From assembly GCA_050247255.1 (NCBI GenBank), contig JBFWUM010000025.1, positions 1 to 61,549 on the forward strand: DNA of 61,549 bases. Direction: 5' to 3'. The position numbers were made by a program, and so were the translations under genes. How positions within the stretch are numbered: position 1 is the first letter of the stretch; every line of letters starts with the position of its first letter. Below are positions 20,881 to 33,390 of the stretch, piece after piece. The DNA is from JBFWUM01 sp050247255. Lineage in GTDB: Bacteria; Acidobacteriota; Vicinamibacteria; Vicinamibacterales; UBA2999. The notes beneath the pieces were generated by a model. It saw only the letters and a program-made list of their open reading frames with translations, did not search any database and was not told the origin of the DNA.

Positions 20881-20887
20881 GACGCCC

Positions 20888-20987
20888 NNNNNNNNNNNNN
20901 NNNNNNNNNNNNNNNNNNNNNNNNNNNNNNNNNNNNNNNNNNNNNNNNNNNNNNNNNNNNNNNNNNNNNNNNNNNNNNNNNNNNNNN
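20888..20987. other. Assembly gap (100 N) before DNA polymerase IV
   Basis: Placeholder gap of unknown true size. It directly abuts a GACCTTT heptamer array, which probably caused the assembly break. Confidence 0.98.
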
Positions 20988-21013
20988 GACCTTTGACCTT
21001 TGACCTTTGACCT

Positions 21014-21018
<5 letters not shown>
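20988..21018. repeat. GACCTTT heptamer array
   Basis: Four GACCTTT units and a partial fifth, running out of the N gap. The last unit carries the TTG start codon of the polymerase IV gene and an in-frame TGA just upstream of it. Confidence 0.92.
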
Positions 21019-22093
<1,075 letters not shown>

Positions 22094-22114
22094 GAGGAGG
22101 CGGAGGGCACGGGT

Positions 22115-22194
22115 TCACAACGGAGCCACGGAGGCACGGAGGACGCGCAGAGATACAGGTCGTTCGACGGCCGCCGAAGCCGGCCACAGACGGC
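22115..22194. repeat. Half copy of the 222-bp cruciform element
   Basis: Shares ACGCGCAGAG, CGTTCGACGGCCGCC and GGCCACAGACG with the element at 17389-17611, in the same order as one arm of it. The GAGGCACGGAG-like 7-9 bp repeats at its left end also correspond. Located between the polymerase IV and cyclophilin genes, which converge. Confidence 0.75.
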
Positions 22195-22196
22195 CT

Positions 22197-23291
22197 CTAC
22201 TGCGGTGGCAGGACGCGGACGGTGCTCACCTCTACGCGCGTGACGGGCTCCTCGCCATTTACCGGCGCCGCCTCGATCTGCTCCACCACCTCGATCCCCT
22301 CCACCACGCGGCCGAAGGCGGAATATTGGCCGTCGAGTGACGGGGCGCGGGCGGTGACGATGAAGAACGACGTGCTGGCGCTGGCCGGGTCGGCGAGGCG
22401 GGCCATCGACAGGATGCCCTTGTCGTGAATGGTGTCGTTGAACTCCGGCTGCAGGTTGCCGACGTGCATCTGCTGACGGTCGTTCAGCTCCTCGCGCCGC
22501 GACGGCAGGAAGCCGCCCTGGATCACGAAGCCGCGGACGACGCGATGGAACGCGGTGCCGTCGTAGACGCCGAGCTGCGCCAGGCGCAGGAAGTTGCGCA
22601 CGTGGTTCGGCGCCTTGTCGGGAAAGAACTCGACGACGATGCGGCCGAGCGAGGTCTCGATGGCCGCCCGGTAGCGCGACAACTCCTCGGGCGTCTCGGT
22701 GGTGAACGGCACCGGCTCGGGCGCCGGTTTCTCGCGGATCGTCACCTTCGTGATCACGATCCGCTCCGACGGCACGTTGCGAGCGTCGGCAGGCACCTGC
22801 GAGATCTTCTGCGCCACGCTGATCCCTTCGGCGACGCGGCCAAACACCGTGTACTGCCCGTCGATGGCCGGCTGGTCGGTGATGCAGATGAAGAACTGGC
22901 TGCCGGCGCTGTCGCGATCGCCGGGCACGAGGACCGCGGAGACGGCGCCGCGTGTGTGCTTCTCGGCGTTCGGCTCGAAGCGCAGCTCCTTGAGGCCGCC
23001 GGTCCCGTACTTGTCCGCCTGCGTCGGGTCCTTCGAGATCGGGTCGCCGCCCTGGATGATGCCGAGCGCGATCACGCGATGGAAGGTCGTGCCGTCATAG
23101 GCCCCTTCGCGCGCGCGCACGATGAAGTGGGCCACGTGATTGGGGGCGGCGTCCGCCAGCAGGTCGATGACGATGGTTCCGTAGGTCGTCTCGAGCACCG
23201 CCTGCTTGTTCTGCAGTTCCGCGGCCGGCAGCGGCGAGGTGAAGAAGGCCTGCTGGAGGAGGAGGGCAAGCAGGAAGGACATGGCGGGCAT
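22197..23291 (-). CDS. Exported tandem-cyclophilin peptidyl-prolyl isomerase
   Basis: A 364-residue protein with a signal peptide (about 1-23) and two full cyclophilin domains (about 27-190 and 205-362). Each has the family core: TFHRVIALGIIQGGDP with SAGSQFFI, and AFHRVVRGFVIQGGF with SASTSFFI. It would catalyse proline cis-trans isomerisation during folding of periplasmic proteins. A tandem arrangement in one chain is less usual than single-domain PpiA. Its start is divergent from the ExeA-like gene over about 50-80 bp. Confidence 0.92.
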   Translation of the reverse strand: MPAMSFLLALLLQQAFFTSPLPAAELQNKQAVLETTYGTIVIDLLADAAPNHVAHFIVRAREGAYDGTTFHRVIALGIIQGGDPISKDPTQADKYGTGGLKELRFEPNAEKHTRGAVSAVLVPGDRDSAGSQFFICITDQPAIDGQYTVFGRVAEGISVAQKISQVPADARNVPSERIVITKVTIREKPAPEPVPFTTETPEELSRYRAAIETSLGRIVVEFFPDKAPNHVRNFLRLAQLGVYDGTAFHRVVRGFVIQGGFLPSRREELNDRQQMHVGNLQPEFNDTIHDKGILSMARLADPASASTSFFIVTARAPSLDGQYSAFGRVVEGIEVVEQIEAAPVNGEEPVTRVEVSTVRVLPPQ

Positions 23292-23374
23292 TATAGGTGT
23301 GACCTCGCCAGCGGCTACCTGCTATATTTCCTTCAATCTTGAGCAGTTCCGCCTCCGCGTCGCGCGAAGCGTCG

Positions 23375-24325
23375 ATGTACGAGCAGTACTACGGCTTCGT
23401 CCAGCCGCCGTTCACGCTGACGCCGGACCCTCGGTTTCTGTACCGCAGCGAGGCCCACGAAGAGGCCATCACGCTGCTGCTGCAGGCGATCCGCCGCAAG
23501 GAAGGCTTCATCGTCCTGACCGGGGACATCGGGACGGGCAAGACGACGACCTGCCGCGCGCTGCTGGAGCAGCTCGACGCCAGCACGTTCACGTCGCTCA
23601 TCCTGAACCCGTTCCTGTCGGTCGAGGAATTGCTGCGCGAGGTGCTGCTCGACTTTGGCGTCGTCTCGCGCGAAGCGGTGCGCAGCGGCCGCATCGCCAC
23701 GGCCAGCAAGCACGAGCTGATCAGCACGCTGCACGAGTTCCTGCTGTCGCTGATGCCGATTCGCGGCAGCGCGGTGCTGATCATCGACGAGGCGCAGCAC
23801 CTGTCGCCGCAGGTGCTCGAGCAGATCCGGATCATCTCGAACCTGGAGACGAACGAGTCGAAGCTGCTGCAGATCGTGCTGGTCGGCCAGTTGAACCTGC
23901 TCGACTCGCTGGCCGACGCGGAGATGCGCCAGCTCGATCAGCGGATCTCGATTCGCGCCACGCTGAAGCCGCTCAACCGCCAGGAGCTCGAGGCCTACAT
24001 CGCCCACCGGCTGTGGGTGGCGCGCGGATCGACGGCGGTGACCTTCGAACCGGCGGCGCTCGATCTCGCGCACGCCTTCACCGGCGGCGTGCCGCGCATC
24101 ATCAACCTGCTGTGCGACCGCGCGCTGATGCACGGCGCTGAAATGCGCGTCAACCGCATCACGCCGACGATCATCGAGGAGGCGGCCAACAGCCTGGGCC
24201 TGCGCATTCTCCAGCCGCCGCCGCGCCGGTGGCGGCTGCGGCGGCGCTGGGTGGTGCTGGGGCTGGCACTCGCCGGCGCCGCGGCGGCAGCGGCCGTCTA
24301 CCTGTTCCGGTATCCCTTCAACTGA
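23375..24325 (+). CDS. ExeA/GspA-like AAA ATPase
   Basis: About 316 residues. The N-terminal MYEQYYGFVQPPFTLTPDP is the family signature start. Walker A GDIGTGKTT, Walker B VLIIDEAQHL and a sensor region QRISIR follow. The C-terminus has one transmembrane helix after a basic stretch (RRWRLRRRW), placing the ATPase on the cytoplasmic face. Relatives act in type II secretion (ExeA) or in exopolysaccharide/PEP-CTERM systems; no partner genes are nearby. ATG 23375 is preferred over an upstream TTG at 23339. Its 3' end overlaps rsgA by 28 bp. Confidence 0.85.
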   Translation: MYEQYYGFVQPPFTLTPDPRFLYRSEAHEEAITLLLQAIRRKEGFIVLTGDIGTGKTTTCRALLEQLDASTFTSLILNPFLSVEELLREVLLDFGVVSREAVRSGRIATASKHELISTLHEFLLSLMPIRGSAVLIIDEAQHLSPQVLEQIRIISNLETNESKLLQIVLVGQLNLLDSLADAEMRQLDQRISIRATLKPLNRQELEAYIAHRLWVARGSTAVTFEPAALDLAHAFTGGVPRIINLLCDRALMHGAEMRVNRITPTIIEEAANSLGLRILQPPPRRWRLRRRWVVLGLALAGAAAAAAVYLFRYPFN

Positions 24326-25305
24326 TCCTTCAGGGTCTTCATCTCGTCGTGCAGCTTGAGGTAGCTCTCGAGCCGCGACGCGTCGAGGGCGCCTTCGGCA
24401 ACCGCTGCCTTCACGGCGCAGCGCGGCTCGTTGCGATGCCGGCAGTTGGTGAAGTGGCACGCGGGAGCCAGCGCCTCGATGTCGTCGAAGGTCTCGCGTA
24501 CCGAGCCTTCCACGTCCCAGAGCTGCAGTTCGCGCATGCCGGGCGTGTCGATGATCAGCCCGCCGCCGGGCAGGACCACCAGCTCGCGGTGCGTGGTCGT
24601 ATGGCGGCCGCGGCGATCGGCTTCCCTGACCTCGCGGGTGCGCTGCACCTCGTCGCCGGCGAGACGGTTGATGATGGTGCTCTTGCCGACACCCGACGAC
24701 CCGAGGAGCGCCGTCGTGCGTCCGGGCCCCAGGTACGCCAGGACCTGGTCCAGGCCCTGATTCAGACGCGGGCTGATCACGTGTACCGGCGCGCTGCCGG
24801 CGAGGGCGGCAACCGCGGCGGCCTGCGCGTCGACGTCCTGTGACAGGTCCGGCTTCGTGAGCAGGATGGCCGGGGCAGCGCCGCTCTCACGCGCCAGCAG
24901 CAGGTAGCGCTCGAGCCGGCGCAGGTTGAAGTCGCGGTCGAGCCCCATCACGATGAAGATGGTGTCGACGTTGGCGGCGACCACCTGTTCATCGGCCACC
25001 TGGCCGGCGCTTCCCCGTGAAAACCGGCTCCGACGCGGGAGCACCGCGGTGATGGCGCCGCGGTCCTCGTCCGGACGCTTCCGCACCGCGACCCAGTCGC
25101 CCACGGCCGGCATCTGGCTGCGGCTCGCAGCGTGATGCTTGAGCCGCCCGGAGGCAACCGCCTCCAGCTCGCCGTCCGCCGTCAGCAGCCGGTAGATGTG
25201 GTTGAACTCGACACCGACGCGCGCCGGCTGGACGTCGGCCGGCACGGCAAGCGCGGCAAACGCCGCCGCCCATCGATCGTCCCAACCGAGGTCTGCAAGG
25301 CCCAT
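24298..25305 (-). CDS. rsgA: Ribosome small subunit GTPase RsgA
   Basis: A 335-residue circularly permuted GTPase. The N-terminal OB fold is followed by G4 (LTKPDL, TKPD where NKxD is usual), G1 GSSGVGKST and G3 IIDTPGMREL, then a C-terminal zinc knuckle ACHFTNCRHRNEPRC. RsgA helps late maturation of the 30S subunit. ATG 25305 gives the family start; the longer frame covers the divergent DUF1499 gene and is a shadow. Its tail overlaps the convergent ATPase gene. Confidence 0.94.
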   Translation of the reverse strand: MGLADLGWDDRWAAAFAALAVPADVQPARVGVEFNHIYRLLTADGELEAVASGRLKHHAASRSQMPAVGDWVAVRKRPDEDRGAITAVLPRRSRFSRGSAGQVADEQVVAANVDTIFIVMGLDRDFNLRRLERYLLLARESGAAPAILLTKPDLSQDVDAQAAAVAALAGSAPVHVISPRLNQGLDQVLAYLGPGRTTALLGSSGVGKSTIINRLAGDEVQRTREVREADRRGRHTTTHRELVVLPGGGLIIDTPGMRELQLWDVEGSVRETFDDIEALAPACHFTNCRHRNEPRCAVKAAVAEGALDASRLESYLKLHDEMKTLKDQLKGYRNR

Positions 25306-25324
25306 TGGCCCTAGAATAGCGCCC

Positions 25325-26029
25325 GTGTCTCTCCCCCTTGTGGCGATTGCAGGCGGAGTCCTTGGCCTCGCCCTGGTTGTCGCGGCCGGGCCGCTGTACC
25401 GGGCAGGGGCGCCGCTGCTGGTGGCATTTGGCGGCCTCGGGCTGGGTGCGCTGCTGGGGGCCGTGGCTGCCCTCGCGGGCATCGTCGCCCTGGTCGGTGG
25501 ATGGCGGCGCGGGCAGCCGGTCTCCATCCCGGTGGCTGCGGGACTCGTCCTCGGGCTGCTCGCCTTTGCCGTCCCCCTCCAGCGGGTCTGGGCCGCCCGC
25601 GGCCTGCCGGCCATTCACGACATTTCCACCGATCTGCAGGACCCGCCGGCCTTCCAGGCCGTCCTGCCGCTGCGCGAGGGGGTCAACGACGTGATCGTCC
25701 GGCCCGAAACCGCCGACGAGCAGCGGCGCGCCTATCCCGACATCAGGCCGTTGACGCTCGCCGAACCAGCCGACGCCGTGTTTGCCCGCGCGCTCGACGT
25801 CGCCCGTGACATGGACTGGGAAATCGTCACCGCCGATCGGACCTCGGGCCGCATCGAGGCAACCGCGACGACGCGCTGGTTTGGGTTTCGGGATGATGTC
25901 GTGGTGCGGCTGACGCCGGCCAGCGACGGCGGAACGCGGGTGGACGTCCGCTCGGTGTCACGCGTCGGCCGCGGCGACCTCGGCGCGAACGCGGCGCGGA
26001 TCAGGGAGTTCCTGGCGAATCTCCAGTAG
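25325..26029 (+). CDS. DUF1499 family membrane protein
   Basis: A 234-residue protein with about three to four N-terminal hydrophobic segments (residues 2-22, 25-50, 60-80) and a C-terminal DUF1499 domain (from IHDISTDLQDPPAF to the end). The function is unknown. The start is GTG 25325, 19 bp from the divergent rsgA start. Its TAG lies inside the left end of a palindromic terminator shared with the convergent hydrolase gene. Confidence 0.85.
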   Translation: MSLPLVAIAGGVLGLALVVAAGPLYRAGAPLLVAFGGLGLGALLGAVAALAGIVALVGGWRRGQPVSIPVAAGLVLGLLAFAVPLQRVWAARGLPAIHDISTDLQDPPAFQAVLPLREGVNDVIVRPETADEQRRAYPDIRPLTLAEPADAVFARALDVARDMDWEIVTADRTSGRIEATATTRWFGFRDDVVVRLTPASDGGTRVDVRSVSRVGRGDLGANAARIREFLANLQ

Positions 26030-26057
26030 GCCGGCGCCCCGTAAAGGGGCGCCCTAC
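26026..26057. terminator. Bidirectional hairpin containing both stop codons
   Basis: GTAG, a perfect 8-bp stem GGCGCCCC (26033-26040) / GGGGCGCC (26046-26053) with loop GTAAA, then CTAC. The stop of DUF1499 (26027-26029) and that of the convergent hydrolase (26054-26056) are the two mirror ends of the palindrome. Confidence 0.7.
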
Positions 26058-26667
26058 CAGGGCAAACCCGCCAGCCAATTCACGATCGCATCGATCACGT
26101 CGGCCCGGACGTCCTCGGCGGCGCGTCCCTTGACCACCAGCGAGTGATCGCCGCCAGCCACGACGTGCAGGTGCACCGGCGAGGTCACCGCGGCAAGTTC
26201 CGGCTCGAGTTCCGCCGGCGTGCCGAAGGCGTCGCGCTCGCCCTGCACGATGAGCCAGGGCACGGCGATCCGTGGGAAGTGGGCGATGCGCTTCTGCTCC
26301 GCCTTCCCGGGTGGGTGCAACGGATACCCAAGCGAGAACACGCCGGACAGGCCGAGGCCCGGCTCGGTCGCCAGGTGGGTCGCGATACGCCCCCCCATCG
26401 ACTTGCCGCCAACGAACAGCCGGTGGCGCTCGCGCCCCTGGCGCGCGGCCGCCACCGCGTCGCGGAACGCCTGTTCGAGCACCGGCGGGCGATCCGGCGC
26501 CCGCCGCTTCTGGGCCATGTAAGGGAACTCGAAGGTGACGACGTCGACGCCGCGCGCCGCCAGGGCGCGCGCGTAGCCGGTCATGAACGGGTGCTTCTCG
26601 CCGGCGCCGGCCCCGTGCGCGAAGACCAGGAGGACTCCGAGCGGCCGGGCCGCCGCGGAGTACGCCG

Positions 26668-26671
<4 letters not shown>
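26054..26671 (-). CDS. Alpha/beta hydrolase (KANL3/Tex30-like)
   Basis: A 205-residue alpha/beta hydrolase. VFAHGAGAGEKHPFM is the oxyanion region, GGKSMGGR carries the nucleophile Ser (GxSxxG), GERDAFG the probable Asp, and GGDHSL the probable His. It resembles the small Tex30/KANL3 or dienelactone-hydrolase group; the substrate is unknown. The start ATG 26671 overlaps the TGA of the upstream terC-like gene (ATGA), so it is coupled to it. Confidence 0.85.
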
Positions 26672-27408
<737 letters not shown>

Positions 27409-27909
27409 CTAGCGCGCCTCCAGCACCTTCGTCAGCCCGCCCCAGGTCTCAGGGTCCTGCCAGACGAGGGTCGAGAAATACAGCGTGACGTCGTCGTCCG
27501 GGTAGGAAGCGCGCAGCGTTTTCGCCGCTGCCTCGAGCGTCTCCGCCGAGGGAGGCTGCAGATCCTCGTCGTCGATCAGTCCTTCCTCGTGCCGGATGCC
27601 GACGGCATCGAGGAAGCTCCCCATCATCGGCCGCTGGTGGTGCAGGTGGTAGGCGACGAGCAGCCGCGCGGCCAGCAGCTCGGAGATGCCGGCAATCGAC
27701 AGCAGGTAGCGCGCTTTCTTCTCGATCGGCAGCGCGATCACGCTCTTCGGCCGGAACTTCAGCCGCTGGGCGATCGCGGCAATCGCCTCCGCCTGTTCGG
27801 CCGCGCCGTTCTCATCGCGCCAGAACGCGTCGGCGGCCAGCGCCTTCTTCTCGGACGGCAGTTGTTTCCAGAGTTGCGAGGGGCGCGGCAGGTCGGGAGC
27901 GTCGGCCAT
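27409..27909 (-). CDS. Conserved-looking hypothetical protein, TerC operon
   Basis: A 166-residue soluble protein I do not recognise. It looks all-helical: an N-terminal segment with alternating basic and hydrophobic residues (RLKFRPKSVIALPIEKKA), a middle HLHHQRP histidine cluster and an acidic GLIDDEDL loop. It has no signal peptide or membrane helix. Its TAG is immediately followed by the ATG of the TerC gene. A role with TerC is only suggested by position. Confidence 0.7.
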   Translation of the reverse strand: MADAPDLPRPSQLWKQLPSEKKALAADAFWRDENGAAEQAEAIAAIAQRLKFRPKSVIALPIEKKARYLLSIAGISELLAARLLVAYHLHHQRPMMGSFLDAVGIRHEEGLIDDEDLQPPSAETLEAAAKTLRASYPDDDVTLYFSTLVWQDPETWGGLTKVLEAR

Positions 27910-27940
27910 GGTCAGCCCGATACGTTAACATAGCGACCCT

Positions 27941-28294
27941 ATGCCAAAGCTGACGGTGGAAGGGTTTGCACCAGTGGACGTGGAGGATGGCAAGCGGCTG
28001 GTGCTGGCCATCGAGCAGGATGCCGGCGTCGACGTGCTGCACGCCTGCGGCGGGAACGCGCGCTGCACGACGTGCCGCGTCGAGTTCGTGGCCGGCGAGC
28101 CGTCGCGGATGACGATGGCCGAGAAGACGAAGCTCGAGGAGAAGGGGCTCAGCGGCATCCGCCTGTCCTGCCAGATCCAGTGCACCCAGGACATGACCGT
28201 CCGCGCCATCAGCCGCCTGGCCGGCAGCGGCCGCCCCGACCCGGGCCGCACGCCCGAGCCGGCGATTCAGCCGCCGCCTGAGTGGAGCGCCTAG
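27941..28294 (+). CDS. 2Fe-2S ferredoxin
   Basis: A 117-residue plant-type ferredoxin. The ligands lie in HACGGNARCTTCRV (Cys-x5-Cys-x2-Cys) and the fourth in RLSCQIQC. It is a cytoplasmic electron carrier. The C-terminal tail from about residue 90 is proline-rich and looks flexible. It is divergent from the 166-residue gene over 31 bp. Its stop codon forms one end of a palindrome shared with the mreB stop. Confidence 0.9.
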   Translation: MPKLTVEGFAPVDVEDGKRLVLAIEQDAGVDVLHACGGNARCTTCRVEFVAGEPSRMTMAEKTKLEEKGLSGIRLSCQIQCTQDMTVRAISRLAGSGRPDPGRTPEPAIQPPPEWSA

Positions 28295-28322
28295 CGGCCA
28301 GCCGGCAGCTGACAGCCGGCCG

Positions 28323-28325
<3 letters not shown>
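28292..28325. terminator. Palindrome holding the ferredoxin and mreB stops
   Basis: Outer stem TAGCGGCC / GGCCGCTA with inner GCCGGC and CAGCTG palindromic blocks. The first three and last three bases are the stop codons of the two convergent genes. Confidence 0.7.
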
Positions 28326-29324
<999 letters not shown>

Positions 29325-29474
29325 TGGTGATTGGAGATTCGTGGTTCGTGAGCGGCGGCATGCCGCGCACGAGGGTTGCGCAAGAGCTATGCCTTCAGAA
29401 TTGCGCGTGAAAGCGCCGAATCTGTAATACAGCCGGGCTCCTGCGATTGCAGGTCTGTAACCGCCTCACAGTTC

Positions 29475-29489
29475 TGGCACCGTCGTTGC
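29475..29489 (+). promoter_or_regulatory. Candidate sigma-54 promoter
   Basis: TGGCAC-CGTCG-TTGC fits the -24/-12 consensus exactly at the TGGCAC and TTGC blocks with correct 10-bp GG-GC spacing. A start near 29501 would give a leader of about 14 bases up to the AGGAGG-led ATG at 29515. Confidence 0.55.
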
Positions 29490-29514
29490 GACCGATGTGC
29501 TGCGAGGAGGACTC

Positions 29515-29759
29515 ATGAAAGACGACGACCGCGATCTGGAGAACCCGCTCGGCATCTCGGGCGAACCGGTGCCGCACGACCCGCTGATTCACGCCGACGA
29601 TGACGAAGCGTCGCGCAAGCGCCGCCGCGAGCGGGCGCTCGGCCCGAAGGTCGAGGAGCGCCACAGCACCGGCCTCGGCGACATCAACACCGACCTCGAC
29701 GGCGCCGCCGGCACCGACATGGGCTACGGGGGAGAAGGCACCGACATCAAGCCGTCGCG

Positions 29760-29763
<4 letters not shown>
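29515..29763 (+). CDS. Small hydrophilic protein behind a sigma-54-like site
   Basis: An 82-residue, highly charged protein, unrecognised. It has an acidic N-terminus (DDDRDLENP), a basic central stretch (SRKRRRERAL) and a glycine/aspartate-rich tail with GLGDINTDLDG. It has no signal or membrane helix and is probably disordered. Its Shine-Dalgarno AGGAGG (29505-29510) precedes ATG 29515 by four bases, which strongly supports translation. Its TAG overlaps the stop of the convergent typA gene within CTAG. The promoter candidate suggests regulated, enhancer-dependent expression. Confidence 0.72.
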
Positions 29764-31598
<1,835 letters not shown>

Positions 31599-31708
31599 CC
31601 AACCAGTATCGCACAGCCGCGCCTGCGGCTGAGTTCGATTTCACGACGCCTCAGCAATACGGTCGATCTGCGTTGATCATCGTTTTTGCACTTCCTACCA
31701 TCGACGCG
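31599..31708. other. Divergent intergenic region, typA / HD-GYP gene
   Basis: 110 bp. Contains a small hairpin AGCCGC-GCCT-GCGGCT (31615-31630). No clear promoter recognised. Confidence 0.4.
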
Positions 31709-32743
31709 ATGGAACCCTCGGTCCTGGTCGTTGACGACGACGCGTCGGCACGCGACATCCTGTCGCACTGGGTGCACTCATCAGGCTTCGCCGTGCGCCA
31801 GGCCACGTCAGCCGAAGACGCGCTCGACCAGCTCGCCGATGAGTCCGCCGATATCGCCGTCTGCGACGTCAGCATGCCCGGCGAGAACGGCGTCTGGCTG
31901 GCCTCACGCATCCGCGAGTCCCATCCGTCGACGGCGATCATCATGGCCACCTCGGGCCGCGAGGTGGACATCGCCGTCGCCAGCCTCAAGAACGACGTCG
32001 TCGACTACCTGTTGAAGCCGTTTGACGGCGCGCGACTGCGCGAAGCGCTCGCGCTCGGCCTCGACTGGCATCGCGCCAGCGCCGGCGCGAACGACCTGCA
32101 GACTGCGCTGCAGGATCGACTGCGGTCGCGCCGCGCTACCGTGGCAGGCGCGCTGGCCGAAGCGCAGTCATCGGCCGACGCGGCGCTGGAGGGGCTGCTC
32201 TCGATGCTCGAGCTCCACGATCGCGACGCGGGGGCACATTCGGTGCGGGTGGCGCGGCTGGCAACAGCCATCGCCGACGAGATGGGGCTCGATGGCGAGT
32301 CGATGATCCACCTCGGACGGGGGGCGCTGCTGCACGATATCGGCAAGCTCGACATGCCGGCCGCCATCCTGTCGAAGCCGGCACCGCTGACCGATCGGGA
32401 GTGGGAGGTGATGCGAACGCACCCGCAGGTCGGCTACGACCTGGTGCGCCGGCTGTCAGGGTTCGACCGCGCCGCCGACATCGTGCTGTCGCACCACGAG
32501 GCGTTCGATGGCAGCGGCTATCCGCGGGCACTTCAGGGAACGGAAATTCCCATCGAGGCGAGAATCCTGGCCGTCGCCGACTCGTACGACTCGATGACCC
32601 ACCCGCACACCCAGCGTCCGGCGCTGCCGCCGGCCCTGGCCATCTGCGAGATCGAGCGCTGCAGCGGCCGCCAGTTCGACCCGGAGATGGCCGCCACGCT
32701 CGGCCAGGTGCTCGCCAATGCCGCGAGCGAGCCAGCGGCCTAG
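31709..32743 (+). CDS. Response regulator with HD-GYP c-di-GMP phosphodiesterase
   Basis: A 344-residue two-domain protein. The receiver (about 1-120) has the acidic pocket VVDDD, the phospho-acceptor in VCDVSMP, Thr/Ser in MATSG and Lys in LLKPFD. The HD-GYP domain (about 165-340) has HDIGKLD and HHEAFDGSGYP, so cyclic-di-GMP hydrolysis is expected. It starts at ATG 31709; an upstream in-frame start would add 12 residues. It is next to, but convergent with, the NarL-type pair, sharing a CTAG stop overlap. Confidence 0.92.
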   Translation: MEPSVLVVDDDASARDILSHWVHSSGFAVRQATSAEDALDQLADESADIAVCDVSMPGENGVWLASRIRESHPSTAIIMATSGREVDIAVASLKNDVVDYLLKPFDGARLREALALGLDWHRASAGANDLQTALQDRLRSRRATVAGALAEAQSSADAALEGLLSMLELHDRDAGAHSVRVARLATAIADEMGLDGESMIHLGRGALLHDIGKLDMPAAILSKPAPLTDREWEVMRTHPQVGYDLVRRLSGFDRAADIVLSHHEAFDGSGYPRALQGTEIPIEARILAVADSYDSMTHPHTQRPALPPALAICEIERCSGRQFDPEMAATLGQVLANAASEPAA

Positions 32744-33390
32744 CGAATCACGCCCCGCCGAACCGCGTAGAGGACGATTTCGGCGGCGCTGTGGAGATCG
32801 AGCTTCTCCATGATGTGCGCGCGGTGGGTTTCGACGGTGCTGGGGCTGACGTTGAGGAGCGCCGCAATCTCCTTGTTGGTCTTCGCCTCGGCCACCAGCT
32901 GGAAGATCTCGCGCTCGCGCTCCGACAGCGACTCGTAGCGATCGACGGCCCCCCTGTCGCCGCGCTGCCGGACGTAGTCGTCGAGCATGACGCGGGCGAT
33001 CGCCGGGCTGAAGAAGGACTTGCCCTGCGAGACGGCCGACACGGCCTGGATCAGGTCGACATCGGCGGAGTCCTTCAGCAGGTAGCCGGTGGCGCCGGCC
33101 TGGAGAATCTGCGTCACGTAGGCTTCGTCGGCGTGCATGCTGAGGACGAGGATGCGCGTCGTCGGCGCCCGCCGGTTGATCTGGCGCGTCGCCTCGATGC
33201 CATTGAGCAGCGGCATGGCGACGTCGAGGATGGCGACGTCGGGCTTGTGCAGTTCGGCCTGCCGCACGGCTTCGCGGCCGTCGCCAGCTTCGGCCACGAC
33301 TTCCCATTCGGGTCGTTCCTCGAGGACCTTCCGCAGGCCCTGCCGCACTACCGTGTGGTCGTCAGCGAGCAGTATTCGTAAGCGTGCCAT
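32740..33390 (-). CDS. NarL/FixJ-type response regulator
   Basis: A 216-residue regulator. The receiver domain has DDH at the N-terminus, acceptor Asp in ILDVAMP and Lys in LLKDSA. The C-terminal LuxR helix-turn-helix lies from LSEREREIFQLVAEAKTNKE to VETHRAHIMEKL. It would bind DNA as a dimer after phosphorylation by the kinase encoded just upstream. The kinase stop and this ATG abut (TGA-ATG), a standard coupled pair. Targets are unknown. Confidence 0.93.
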   Translation of the reverse strand: MARLRILLADDHTVVRQGLRKVLEERPEWEVVAEAGDGREAVRQAELHKPDVAILDVAMPLLNGIEATRQINRRAPTTRILVLSMHADEAYVTQILQAGATGYLLKDSADVDLIQAVSAVSQGKSFFSPAIARVMLDDYVRQRGDRGAVDRYESLSEREREIFQLVAEAKTNKEIAALLNVSPSTVETHRAHIMEKLDLHSAAEIVLYAVRRGVIR

